Positions 1 through 7,097 of a stretch of DNA of 10,191 bases are shown here, in pieces (the stretch's first letter is position 1; each line of letters starts with the position of its first letter). Under the pieces are notes generated by a model. It saw only the letters and a list, made by a program, of their open reading frames with translations. It was not told the DNA's origin and ran no database searches. The translations under genes were made by a program, and so were the position numbers. Origin of the DNA: an uncultured Bacilli bacterium (GTDB taxonomy: Bacteria > Bacillota_I > Bacilli_A > RF39 > UBA660); contig CANQYA010000025.1 in assembly GCA_947627965.1 (NCBI GenBank), positions 1 through 10,191 on the forward strand, in the 5' to 3' direction.

Positions 1-1133
1 CCTAACTGTTCTTTAATAATTCTTTTCGTCATATTAAGTCCTATACCGATACTGTCGGAATCATTATTAACTTTATAAAATCTATCAAAAATATAAGGTA
101 TCTTATCACTTTTTATCCCACAACCAGTATCACTAATACTAATTTCTGTATATAAAGGATTAGTTAAGGCATCAATAGTTATTGTTCCTTTACTAGGTGT
201 ATATTCATAAGCATTTTTTATAATATTAACAATAGCTTCTTTCGTCCAATTAAAGTCTACTATTATAAATAAATTATCATTAACTAAATTATTAATATTA
301 ATTTCTTTGATTTCTAAATTAACTCTGATTGGATCAATTGCTTTCTCAATTAATTCTTTAATATTAACTTTTTCTTTTAATAAAGTTACACTTCCACTAT
401 CTAATCTTGATAATTTTAATAAAGAAGTTACTAACCACTCAATACGTTTTAATTGTTCTTTATTTTTATTTAAGAAATTATGCCTAGAAGATGCGGTTAA
501 ATCATTATTTTCTAATAAGTCATTAATAACATACATACTAGTAATTGGTGTTTTTAATTGATGAGAAATATCTGATAAAGTTTCTTCTAAATATTTTTTA
601 TCTTTTAAAGATATATCTCTCTGTTCTTTTAATTCAGTTATAACTTTGTATACATCATTACTTAGACTACTTATATAACCATCTTCATATTCTCTAATAT
701 TAATACTATAATCATTATTTAAAACTTTATTTATCGAGTTAGATATTTTAGATAATTCTTTATTTTCTTTTTTTAGATAAGAAATAAATACTATAACTAA
801 TCCTATAACGGTTAAAATAATAATTAAACTATTAACTATTATTATAATTGGTTTTAATGTTTTTAATTCATATATATAATCGTTATCAATACCATATTTT
901 TGAATAATATCTTTATTATTATTACTTTTTTCTTGCAAAGAATTAATTATTTCTTCTTCTAAAAAAGGATATTTATCAATTATTTTAGTAATTATTCTAT
1001 TATTGTTATCAATTAAAAATTTTTGATATGTTTTATAGATAAAATAACTAGCTAAAAGACTAGTAATAGTTACGACTACAATTATAATTAAAGTTTTTTG
1101 TAAAAATTTTTTAACATTTTTATTATTAAGCAT
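1..1133 (-). CDS. Sensor histidine kinase of a two-component system (3' end outside window)
   Basis: A membrane sensor kinase that should autophosphorylate on His and pass the phosphate to the response regulator encoded just upstream. The visible 377 residues hold a membrane segment at about 14-33, a roughly 60-residue extracytoplasmic loop, a second membrane segment at about 95-120, and a HAMP-like linker. The DHp helix carries the H-box SHQLKTP with H191. The ATP-binding domain shows an N-box (N303 and N307 in NIIKNAYEYTP), G1 box DTGCGI at 335-340, the F-box motif FDRFYK, and G2 box GIGLNM from 363. All catalytic motifs are intact. Only the last part of the ATPase domain is missing. The start is the ATG at 1131-1133, preceded by AGGTGAT; it overlaps the regulator gene by 8 nt, implying translational coupling. 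The small sensor loop does not reveal the ligand. The HQLKTP H-box is typical of Bacillota kinases linked to envelope or antimicrobial stress, but that role is inference. Confidence 0.93.
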   Translation of the reverse strand, partial: MLNNKNVKKFLQKTLIIIVVVTITSLLASYFIYKTYQKFLIDNNNRIITKIIDKYPFLEEEIINSLQEKSNNNKDIIQKYGIDNDYIYELKTLKPIIIIVNSLIIILTVIGLVIVFISYLKKENKELSKISNSINKVLNNDYSINIREYEDGYISSLSNDVYKVITELKEQRDISLKDKKYLEETLSDISHQLKTPITSMYVINDLLENNDLTASSRHNFLNKNKEQLKRIEWLVTSLLKLSRLDSGSVTLLKEKVNIKELIEKAIDPIRVNLEIKEININNLVNDNLFIIVDFNWTKEAIVNIIKNAYEYTPSKGTITIDALTNPLYTEISISDTGCGIKSDKIPYIFDRFYKVNNDSDSIGIGLNMTKRIIKEQL

Positions 1134-1809
1134 GATAATCACCTAATTTATAACCAATTCCTCTTACAGTAACAATAATCTTAGGATTAGTAGGATCATC
1201 TTCTATTTTTTCTCTAACTCTTTTAATATATACGGTTAAGGTATTATCAAAAACATATTCTTCTTCTACATCCCAAACATCGGCTAAAATTTTTTCTCTT
1301 GTAAAAACAACGTTAGGATTAAGAGCAAAGTTAAGTAAGATTTTATACTCTAAGGCAGTTAGCATTAAATCTTTACCATTTTTTAAAACTTTAGCTTGGT
1401 TTAAATCAATAGTAATATTATAAATATTGATAACGTTAGAATTATTATTAACTCTCCTTAAAACGGTTTTTATACGTGAAAGTAATTCTCTTGCTTTAAA
1501 TGGTTTAGTTATATAGTCATCTGCACCCATATCTAAACCTCTTACAATCGATACTTCTAAATCACTAGCTGTTAAAAAAATAATAGGAATATTTAATATT
1601 TCTTTAAGTTTAGGAAATAAATCGAAACCATTAATATCAGGTAAATTTATATCTAATAAAATAATAGAAGTATCTAAGTTATTATGTAACACACGGGTAG
1701 CATTAAAAGCATCTTTACTATCTATTACTAAATAGTTTTCTTGTTCTAGGTAATACTTTAACCCTTCTCTAATTGATCGATCATCTTCAATAATTAAAAC
1801 TTTTTCCAT
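1126..1809 (-). CDS. OmpR/PhoB-family response regulator
   Basis: A DNA-binding response regulator of 227 residues, the usual family length, partner of the overlapping downstream kinase. The receiver domain (about 1-115) has the acidic pair D9/D10, phospho-acceptor D53 in LLDINLP, switch residue T80 in FLTAS, and K102 in TKPF. The C-terminal winged helix (about 130-222) ends in the diagnostic VRGIGYKL. The predicted recognition helix lies near 188-202. I chose the ATG at 1807-1809 because AGGTGAT (1813-1819) sits at the right distance before it. An in-frame ATG five codons upstream (1822-1824) has no such site and would lie at or before the likely transcript start. Regulator and kinase probably form one transcript, perhaps autoregulated through the upstream palindrome. 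Neighbouring genes do not reveal the regulon. Confidence 0.95.
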   Translation of the reverse strand: MEKVLIIEDDRSIREGLKYYLEQENYLVIDSKDAFNATRVLHNNLDTSIILLDINLPDINGFDLFPKLKEILNIPIIFLTASDLEVSIVRGLDMGADDYITKPFKARELLSRIKTVLRRVNNNSNVINIYNITIDLNQAKVLKNGKDLMLTALEYKILLNFALNPNVVFTREKILADVWDVEEEYVFDNTLTVYIKRVREKIEDDPTNPKIIVTVRGIGYKLGDYHA

Positions 1810-1825
1810 AAGATCACCTAACATT

Positions 1826-1831
1826 ATTATA
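1826..1831 (-). promoter_or_regulatory. Possible -10 element for the two-component operon
   Basis: The minus strand reads TATAAT here, directly preceded by TG. No good -35 hexamer is found 16-18 bp upstream (the sequence there is TAAAAT-like), so the promoter would depend on an activator or on the -10 region alone. If used, transcription would start near 1819, leaving a leader of only about ten nucleotides that consists of the ribosome binding site. The 22-bp palindrome just upstream would then lie around -32 to -53, a typical activator position. In such AT-rich DNA a lone TATAAT is weak evidence. Confidence 0.35.
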
Positions 1832-1850
1832 CATGATAAATAAAAGTTAT

Positions 1851-1872
1851 TTTATAACAAATTTGTCATAAA
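1851..1872. promoter_or_regulatory. Near-perfect palindrome, candidate operator upstream of the response regulator
   Basis: The two 11-bp halves on the plus strand are TTTATAACAAA and TTTGTCATAAA. They pair at 10 of 11 positions with no spacer. The element lies about 40-60 bp upstream of the response regulator start. OmpR-type regulators usually bind direct repeats, so an abutting palindrome may instead be the site of a separate dimeric repressor or activator. It is not followed by a T run in either direction, which argues against a terminator. Confidence 0.4.
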
Positions 1873-1902
1873 CTAGTAATCATTAAAAGTTAAATTTAAG
1901 GT

Positions 1903-1940
1903 AAAAAAATAAATACAAAAATATAATCTTGTACTTATTT
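1903..1940 (-). terminator. Probable intrinsic terminator of the rimP-nusA-infB-rbfA operon
   Basis: Arms at 1929-1940 and 1907-1918 form a 12-bp stem on the minus-strand RNA (AAAUAAGUACAA with UUGUAUUUAUUU, including one G-U pair) around a 10-nt loop. The stem is followed by a further run of five U at 1906-1902. The T run lies on the minus-strand side only, so it serves leftward transcription. The stem is almost entirely A-U and therefore weak. It lies about 130 nt beyond the rbfA stop and no better terminator is visible closer. The rest of 1941-2068 shows nothing coding. Confidence 0.5.
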
Positions 1941-2068
1941 TAATTCATTAAATTTATTTTTTATAAATTCTTATCTTTATCTTAATCATACTCATTTTAA
2001 TAAAGCATTATTTATCTTTCTATAAAATTACTATGAAGTATTTTATTTAGTTTTTAACTATAACTTTT

Positions 2069-2419
2069 TTAGTAATTATCATTTTTCTCTTTTAATTCTT
2101 GTATCTTTTCTTCTATCTTGCGACCATATTCGATTGACTCATCAAATATAAATCTTAGTTCCGGAGTATGTCTTATTTCTACTCTTTCACTTAATTTACC
2201 TCTAATAAACGATTTAGCTTTATCTAACGCTATAATAGTATCTTTCTTTTTATCAATATCAAGAACAGTAAAATAAACTTTAGCAAAGCTTAAATCGTTA
2301 GTTATTTCACAATCAGTAATAGTGACAAACTTAATATTTTCGTCTTTTATTTCGGTATTTAAAATATAACTTATTTCTTTAACAAAAATACTATTTAATC
2401 TTTCTATTTTAATACTCAT
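2069..2419 (-). CDS. rbfA: 30S ribosome-binding factor A
   Basis: RbfA is a small cytoplasmic assembly factor with a KH-like fold that binds the immature 30S subunit near the 5' end of 16S rRNA and aids late maturation. The 116-residue length is normal. Family hallmarks are visible: the TITDCEITNDLSFAKVYFTV strand-turn-strand at about 32-51, the SFIRGKLSERVEIRHTPELR stretch around 70-89, and the FDESIEYGRKIEEKI C-terminal helix. The start ATG follows GAGGTGA with 4 nt spacing. It is the last gene of the operon, 36 bp after the unrecognised gene. In many Bacillota truB or ribF follows rbfA; here a long non-coding gap and a terminator follow instead. Confidence 0.95.
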   Translation of the reverse strand: MSIKIERLNSIFVKEISYILNTEIKDENIKFVTITDCEITNDLSFAKVYFTVLDIDKKKDTIIALDKAKSFIRGKLSERVEIRHTPELRFIFDESIEYGRKIEEKIQELKEKNDNY

Positions 2420-2455
2420 AATTTCACCTCATAATTAGAAAAATTATAATATTAA

Positions 2456-3160
2456 TTATTTGGTAATTATTTTAAAACTTTTTGGTAAAATAGTTTCTTT
2501 TTGTCTTACACTTCCTATTAAAGATGCTTTTTCAAAAAGAGTAATATCTTCATTAGTTAAAAGATTATTTAATAATTCATTAACTTTTCTTTTACCATTT
2601 GTTTCTATTTTATCGTACAAAGACAATGCTAAAGAAATACCATTTTCGTTACATTCGTTATTTAATTCGCATAAATTGGGTATATTAGTACCTTTACTTA
2701 AAACAACATAATCAGCTAAAGCATCAACAACGGTTGTTAAAATTATTATTTGATTAGAAATAGTAATTTCTTCACGCTTACTTATTTGATCCCATAAGTC
2801 ATTTAATAAACCACTCTCTTGTAATTCTTCAACCCAAGGGCTTTTTAGATTATAATTACCAATTTTATTAACATTATCTTTTAAAATATTATTATATTCG
2901 TTATTAATTAATATTTGTGAAGCCATTTTATTTACTTCAAAAATTCTTAACATTAAAACTTTATTCATTTCTGAAGAAACTTCGTCAAGCATCATCTTAG
3001 TTGATGCAAGCAATTCGGGAGATACTGTTTCATTCCTTTTTAATTTGCGATCAAGTTCTTGATGTTTTGCACTAAGAATATTATATTTAGTTGCATAATT
3101 TCCTTCTTTTTTGGCATATTCACTTTTAGCAATTGCTTTTAATTCTATTATATCTATCAT
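2456..3160 (-). CDS. Unrecognised 234-residue protein between infB and rbfA
   Basis: I do not recognise this protein. The 234 residues look soluble and mostly alpha-helical, rich in Asn, Lys, Glu, Leu and Ile, with no signal peptide, membrane segment, metal motif or nucleotide-binding motif. The first 95 residues are charged and could form long helices (for example KHQELDRKLKR). The second half contains VVDALADYVVL and a Lys-rich C-terminus. The start is the ATG at 3158-3160 because AAGGAAGG (3166-3173) lies 5 nt before it; an upstream in-frame TTG at 3178 lacks a ribosome site of its own. The gene begins 19 bp after the infB stop and ends 36 bp before rbfA, so it is surely co-transcribed with both. 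Bacilli often have ylxP at this place, but this protein is far longer and shows no resemblance that I can see. A role in translation or ribosome assembly is suggested by position only. Confidence 0.85.
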   Translation of the reverse strand: MIDIIELKAIAKSEYAKKEGNYATKYNILSAKHQELDRKLKRNETVSPELLASTKMMLDEVSSEMNKVLMLRIFEVNKMASQILINNEYNNILKDNVNKIGNYNLKSPWVEELQESGLLNDLWDQISKREEITISNQIIILTTVVDALADYVVLSKGTNIPNLCELNNECNENGISLALSLYDKIETNGKRKVNELLNNLLTNEDITLFEKASLIGSVRQKETILPKSFKIITK

Positions 3161-3179
3161 GTTAACCTTCCTTATCAAA

Positions 3180-5303
3180 CTATATTTTCTTTTCTATTAA
3201 CTCAAATGCCTCAATAATATCATTTTCCTTAATATCTTGAAAATTAATAACGGTAATACCACAATCCATATCCTTTTTAACTTCTTTTACTTGATCTTTT
3301 TCGTGTTGAAGTGACTTAATTTTACCAGTATAAATAACTATACCCTCACGAATAATACGACAATCACTATTATTCTTTATGACTCCACTAATTACATGAC
3401 TTCCAGCAATAGTACCAACTTTAGAGAATTTAAATAATTGTCTTACTTCGGCACTTCCTAAAATATTTTCGTCATAAGTTGGATCCAAAAGTCCTTTCAT
3501 AGAATTTTCTATATCTTCAACCATTTTATAAATAATATCGTATAATCTTATTTCGACGTTATGGTCTTTAGCAAAATCCATTGTTTTATTATTAGGTCTT
3601 ACATTAAAACCAATTATAATCGCATTAGATGCACTTGCTAAGACAATATCACTTTCGGTAATAGTTCCTACCCCACCACGAATGATATTGACGTTGACCC
3701 CTTCGACATCTATTTTATTAAGACTTTGTTTAACAGCTTCTAAACTACCATTAACATCTGTCTTTAATACGACATTTATTTCTTTAACCCCTTCTTTAAT
3801 CGCTCCAAATAAATCGTCTAAACTCATACCTTTCTTATTAGTATCGTTGTGTTTAAAACGTACTTTTCTAAGTTCCATAACATTTTTAGCTTGTTTTTCG
3901 GTTTCAAAAGCCATGAACTTATCTCCAGCTTGAGGTAGTTCACTAAGTCCTGTTATTTCTACTGGTGTTGAAGGTAAGGCTTCGACAATATCTTGTCCTT
4001 TATCATTTTTAAGGGTTCTTACTTTACCATAAGTTGTTCCTATAGCAATAGGATCTCCTAAACGTAAAGTACCATTTTGAACAAGAACTGTTGCGACATT
4101 ACCTATTTGTTTATCAAGTCTTGACTCAATTACCGTTCCCATCGCATATCTTGAAGGATTAGCTTTTAAATCAGCCATATCACTTACTAATAAAATACTT
4201 TCTAATAGTTCCTTAATTCCTTCTTTGGTCTTAGCTGAAATACGATTAACGATAATATCGCCACCCCATTCTTCAGGAGTTAAACCATAGTCAGCAAGTT
4301 CAGTCATGACTTTTTCGACATTAGCTGTCGGTTTATCAATTTTGTTAATAGCAACAATAATAGGAACTTTTGCTGCTTTAGCATGATCGATTGCTTCTTT
4401 CGTTTGAGGCATAACACCATCGTCGGCTGCAACAATTATTATAACTATATCCGTAATACTCGCCCCACGAGCTCGCATTTCCGTAAAAGCTTCATGCCCA
4501 GGTGTATCGATAAATGTTACTTTACGATTATTTAATTCTACTTGGTAAGCTCCAATAGCTTGAGTAATACCTCCTATTTCACCACTTACAACGTCAGCAT
4601 CTCTTATCGCATCTAAAAGACTTGTTTTACCATGATCGACATGTCCCATAATCGTTACAACTGGTGGTCTTGGCATTAAATCTTCTTCTTTATCCGTAAC
4701 TTCGTAACTTTCAAAATTACTTATATCGTGCAATTCCTCTCTGTTTAACTTCTTATTATAATCGACTACTAATAACTCAGCTAAATCATAATTAAGTGAA
4801 TAATTAACATTAGCCATTACTTGTAAAGCCATTAATTTTTTAATCAATTCTGTAGGACTTACATTTAATTCTTTAGCTAAATCACTAACAGTCATACCCT
4901 CTTTATAAAGAATTTCGTCAGCATCGATATCATTATCATTACTTTTTAATTTTTCACGATGTTTATACAAATTCTTTTTTTCTTTTTGAAAATTAGCTTT
5001 ATTGCTCTCAATTCTTTCTGATTTTGGTTTTAATTTTTCAATTCTTTTAGTATTTTCAATATCGATATCTAATTTAGATTCATTTAATATCTTCTCTACT
5101 TTTTCGTCTAATTCCTCATCGAAAGAATCTTCACTAACTATATAATCCTCACTATCTTGTAATTCGTTATCTAAAAGGACTATATCATCTTCACTAAGCA
5201 TGCTCTCTTGGTCTAAATATTGGATTTTTAATTTATCACATAATTTTAAAATATCTTCAATACTTTTGTTTACGTCGATTGCATATTCTTCTATACTCAT
5301 CAT
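3180..5303 (-). CDS. infB: Translation initiation factor IF-2
   Basis: IF-2 is the GTPase that brings initiator fMet-tRNA to the 30S subunit and promotes 50S joining. With the chosen start it has 707 residues, typical of a compact Gram-positive form. Domains in order: a first IF2_N-like module (about 4-45), an acidic then basic linker (45-130), a second IF2_N module around [20 protein letters not shown] (137-182), the G domain, and domains II-IV. GTPase motifs are intact: P-loop GHVDHGKT at 220-227, switch [16 protein letters not shown] at 266-270, NKID at 320-323, and SAK at 356-358. The start is the ATG at 5301-5303, 8 nt after AAGGAGG (5312-5318). An in-frame TTG at 5327 lies upstream of that ribosome site and is not the start. 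A second ATG follows at once and could also be used. The stop is TAG. Confidence 0.98.
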   Translation of the reverse strand: MMSIEEYAIDVNKSIEDILKLCDKLKIQYLDQESMLSEDDIVLLDNELQDSEDYIVSEDSFDEELDEKVEKILNESKLDIDIENTKRIEKLKPKSERIESNKANFQKEKKNLYKHREKLKSNDNDIDADEILYKEGMTVSDLAKELNVSPTELIKKLMALQVMANVNYSLNYDLAELLVVDYNKKLNREELHDISNFESYEVTDKEEDLMPRPPVVTIMGHVDHGKTSLLDAIRDADVVSGEIGGITQAIGAYQVELNNRKVTFIDTPGHEAFTEMRARGASITDIVIIIVAADDGVMPQTKEAIDHAKAAKVPIIVAINKIDKPTANVEKVMTELADYGLTPEEWGGDIIVNRISAKTKEGIKELLESILLVSDMADLKANPSRYAMGTVIESRLDKQIGNVATVLVQNGTLRLGDPIAIGTTYGKVRTLKNDKGQDIVEALPSTPVEITGLSELPQAGDKFMAFETEKQAKNVMELRKVRFKHNDTNKKGMSLDDLFGAIKEGVKEINVVLKTDVNGSLEAVKQSLNKIDVEGVNVNIIRGGVGTITESDIVLASASNAIIIGFNVRPNNKTMDFAKDHNVEIRLYDIIYKMVEDIENSMKGLLDPTYDENILGSAEVRQLFKFSKVGTIAGSHVISGVIKNNSDCRIIREGIVIYTGKIKSLQHEKDQVKEVKKDMDCGITVINFQDIKENDIIEAFELIEKKI

Positions 5304-5343
5304 ATTTAAAGCCTCCTTATTTTTCAAATAATAGTTACTTTGA

Positions 5344-5383
5344 TTAGAAATTAAAAGGATATTTTCCTAAAAATTATTTCTAA
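5344..5383 (-). other. Imperfect stem-loop between rnpM and infB
   Basis: The minus-strand RNA can pair TTAGAAAT (5376-5383) with ATTTCTAA (5344-5351), a perfect 8-bp outer stem. Inside it an AGGA/TCCT stem closes an AAATA loop, with an AT internal loop between the stems. It has no T run after it, so it is not a simple terminator. It occupies most of the 91-bp gap where ylxQ is normally encoded, about 40 nt before the infB start. Possible roles are an RNA processing site or a control element for infB; function is unproven and the sequence is so AT-rich that chance pairing is possible. Confidence 0.3.
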
Positions 5384-5394
5384 GATAAGTACTT

Positions 5395-5655
5395 TTATTT
5401 AATTATATTCTCTAATTCTTCGTATACATCACTAGAAATATTAGCTTCTAGAGTTCTACCTAAAACATTACTCTTAATAGCTTTCATTAATACTTCTTTG
5501 TCTTTTTTAATATAAATGCCATGACCATTCATTTTGCCAGTTAAGTCTACTTTTATTTCATTTTGTGGCGTTTTAACAATTCTTATCAATTCACTTTTAG
5601 GAAATCGCTCTCTTGTTACCGCACACATACGCATAGGTATTTTTTTTACTTTCAT
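5395..5655 (-). CDS. rnpM: YlxR-family RNA-binding protein, RNase P modulator
   Basis: This 86-residue protein matches the DUF448/YlxR family, renamed RnpM in Bacillus subtilis because it binds and modulates RNase P. The signature MCAVTRERFPKSELIRIV lies at about 10-27 and a modified GRGAYI-type element, GHGIYI, lies at about 44-49. The length is usual for the family. The ATG follows AGGTGAGGAT, and the gene starts 8 bp after the nusA stop, within the conserved rimP-nusA-rnpM-infB order. The next gene in Bacillus, the L7Ae-like ylxQ, is absent here. Confidence 0.93.
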   Translation of the reverse strand: MKVKKIPMRMCAVTRERFPKSELIRIVKTPQNEIKVDLTGKMNGHGIYIKKDKEVLMKAIKSNVLGRTLEANISSDVYEELENIIK

Positions 5656-5663
5656 ATCCTCAC

Positions 5664-6749
5664 CTAGTCTTTAAAATTAATTCCCATTTCGCTAGCTTGT
5701 TCAACAGTTTTAACATCTATTTTATAATGTGTCAATTTGCTGGCAAGACGAGCATTTTGTCCTTTTTTACCAATAGCTAATGAGAAATTGTCATGATCAG
5801 CTACGACAATACATTCTTGTTTTTTAGGATCAGTAATAATTACATGTAAGTTTTTAGCTGGTTGTAAGCTGTTAGCTATAAAAACAGCTGGATCTTTATC
5901 ATATTTTACAATGTCTATTTTTTCACCATTTACTTCTTCAATAATTCTTGCTATTCTATTTCCTTTTTCACCAATGCAAGCTCCAATAGGATCAATATTA
6001 GCTTTTTCAGTATATACTGCTACTTTACTACGTGATCCAGCATCTCTTGCAACACTGTACAATAAAACACTACCGTCAGTTATTTCGGGAATTTCTAACT
6101 CAAATAAAAGTTTTAAGAAACCGTAATGCGTTCTCGTTAAAAGAATGAACATTCCTTTACCACTACCATCAACTTTACTACAATAAACCTTTATTTGTTT
6201 ACCCATTTCTATTTTTTCGCCAGGGATACATTCTTTCTTAGGTAAAATACCATTACTTCTTCCAAGATCGATAAAGTAATTATCGACATCTTCTAAAGCT
6301 ACTGTACCAACTAATAATTCGTCTTGTTTATCGCCAAATTCTTCCATAATAGAATTTCTTTCAGCTTCTCTTATTTTTTGAATAATTACTTGTTTAGCTG
6401 TCGATGCTGCTACACGGCCAAAGTCTTTAGGAGTAACCTCAGTATCAATCGTATCGCCAACATTTAAGGCTTTATTAATTTTTCTAGCATCAGTCAAACT
6501 TATTTCCGTATCTAAATCGATATCGTCACCATCTTCTTTTCCTTCGTCAGGAACGACTGTTAAGTAAGAATATACTTTAATTTCTCCTGTATTTCTATCG
6601 ATAATAATTTTAGAATTAGTCAAGGAATCAAAATTTTTCTTATAAGCCGTAGCTAATGCTAACTCCATTGCATCAAAAACAATATCGCGATCAATTCCTT
6701 TTTCTTTAACCATTAAATCGACAGCTTTAATAAATTCTTCACTATTCAT
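5664..6749 (-). CDS. nusA: Transcription termination/antitermination factor NusA
   Basis: NusA binds RNA polymerase and nascent RNA, promoting pausing and intrinsic termination and taking part in antitermination. The 361-residue protein has the Gram-positive architecture: an RNAP-binding N-terminal domain (1-135), an S1 domain (about 145-207), KH1 with GACIGEKGNRI (257-267), and KH2 with AIGKKGQNARL (325-335). It lacks the C-terminal acidic repeats of proteobacterial NusA, which is normal for this group. The ATG overlaps the rimP end by 8 nt and follows AAGGAG, so translation of the pair is coupled. Expression is probably governed by the promoter and leader hairpin at 7011-7079, where NusA itself may act. 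Confidence 0.98.
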   Translation of the reverse strand: MNSEEFIKAVDLMVKEKGIDRDIVFDAMELALATAYKKNFDSLTNSKIIIDRNTGEIKVYSYLTVVPDEGKEDGDDIDLDTEISLTDARKINKALNVGDTIDTEVTPKDFGRVAASTAKQVIIQKIREAERNSIMEEFGDKQDELLVGTVALEDVDNYFIDLGRSNGILPKKECIPGEKIEMGKQIKVYCSKVDGSGKGMFILLTRTHYGFLKLLFELEIPEITDGSVLLYSVARDAGSRSKVAVYTEKANIDPIGACIGEKGNRIARIIEEVNGEKIDIVKYDKDPAVFIANSLQPAKNLHVIITDPKKQECIVVADHDNFSLAIGKKGQNARLASKLTHYKIDVKTVEQASEMGINFKD

Positions 6750-6999
6750 TTATAACATCTCCTTTTTCTTTAGCATATACATCTAAAATGTATTCTTCAT
6801 TAATTAAATCAGCCTTATCTAATAAGGGATTAATAATTCTTGTCGCCATTACGACTTTGTTAAGAGGAATAATATTTTTACTATCTAAAGCAATTCGTAG
6901 AAAAAGATTACTATCTTCTTTTTCAAGTTTTACTTCGTCGATCCATAAATCTAATTTTGCTAATTTATCCCCCACTAAATTTCTAATTTTTTCTTCCAT
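6742..6999 (-). CDS. rimP: Short RimP: N-terminal domain of ribosome maturation factor only
   Basis: RimP helps assemble the 30S subunit, and rimP is the usual first gene of the nusA operon. Here only 85 residues are encoded, against about 150 in most bacteria. The visible part matches the N-terminal domain: a helix near the start, strands including LFLRIALDS, a helix, then EEYILDVYAKEKG. The protein ends where full-length RimP has its conserved EVSSPG..RPL segment and then the C-terminal SH3-like domain. There is no room downstream for a shifted C-terminal domain, because nusA starts within the last codons. I chose the ATG at 6997-6999, which follows GGAGGGAG (7002-7009). A start 13 codons earlier would place that ribosome site and part of the leader hairpin inside the gene. 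Identity rests on position plus modest N-domain resemblance. Confidence 0.75.
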   Translation of the reverse strand: MEEKIRNLVGDKLAKLDLWIDEVKLEKEDSNLFLRIALDSKNIIPLNKVVMATRIINPLLDKADLINEEYILDVYAKEKGDVINE

Positions 7000-7010
7000 A
7001 TCTCCCTCCA

Positions 7011-7040
7011 ACAATATAAAAAGTGGGATTTTTCCCACTT
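7011..7040 (-). terminator. Leader terminator-like hairpin upstream of rimP-nusA (candidate attenuator)
   Basis: On the minus-strand RNA, AAGUGGGA and UCCCACUU (7033-7040 and 7021-7028) form a perfect 8-bp stem with an AAAA loop. The stem is followed by UUU and then AUAUUGUU, an interrupted U tract. It lies 57 bp past the stop of the upstream kinase-like gene but also downstream of the rimP promoter and directly before the rimP ribosome site. It can therefore end upstream transcripts and also limit transcription into rimP-nusA. No alternative antiterminator pairing is evident. Confidence 0.75.
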
Positions 7041-7051
7041 GATGTACTTAG

Positions 7052-7079
7052 ATTATAACATATTTTCTAAAAATTTCAA
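7052..7079 (-). promoter_or_regulatory. Sigma-A type promoter with extended -10 for the rimP-nusA operon
   Basis: The minus strand shows TTGAAA (7074-7079) as -35, a 16-bp spacer, and TATAAT (7052-7057) as -10, with TG one base before it (TGTTATAAT, extended -10). Transcription would start near the A at 7045. This gives a leader of about 46 nt made of the hairpin and the rimP ribosome site. It is the best promoter in the window. Confidence 0.75.
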
Positions 7080-7097
7080 ACACAAATTGCATTTTTA

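Noticed and set aside
307..561. Plus-strand open frame inside the sensor kinase gene, and similar plus-strand frames at 2460-2711, 3682-3933, 5911-6126, 6788-7042, 7693-7893, 8089-8316 and 9121-9357
   Set aside because: Each is antisense to a clearly identified or well-supported minus-strand gene, lacks a convincing ribosome site, and encodes low-complexity Ser/Leu/Ile/Phe-rich peptides typical of shadow frames.
1841..1892. Two direct copies of TAACTTTTA (minus strand; at 1841-1849 and 1884-1892) flanking the palindrome, 43 bp apart
   Set aside because: A nine-base AT-rich repeat within about 250 bp is close to chance expectation here. It is only worth revisiting if conserved in relatives.
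1954..1995. Minus-strand 13-codon frame in the gap between rbfA and the response regulator
   Set aside because: It has no ribosome site, is Lys/Ile-only low complexity, and is short enough to arise by chance in AT-rich DNA.
3161..3178. TTG at 3178 as the start of the unknown gene
   Set aside because: The ribosome site AAGGAAGG lies downstream of it and at correct distance before the ATG at 3160. The extra six residues are an upstream extension only.
5304..5327. TTG at 5327 as the start of infB
   Set aside because: AAGGAGG at 5312-5318 lies inside the extension and points to the ATG at 5303.
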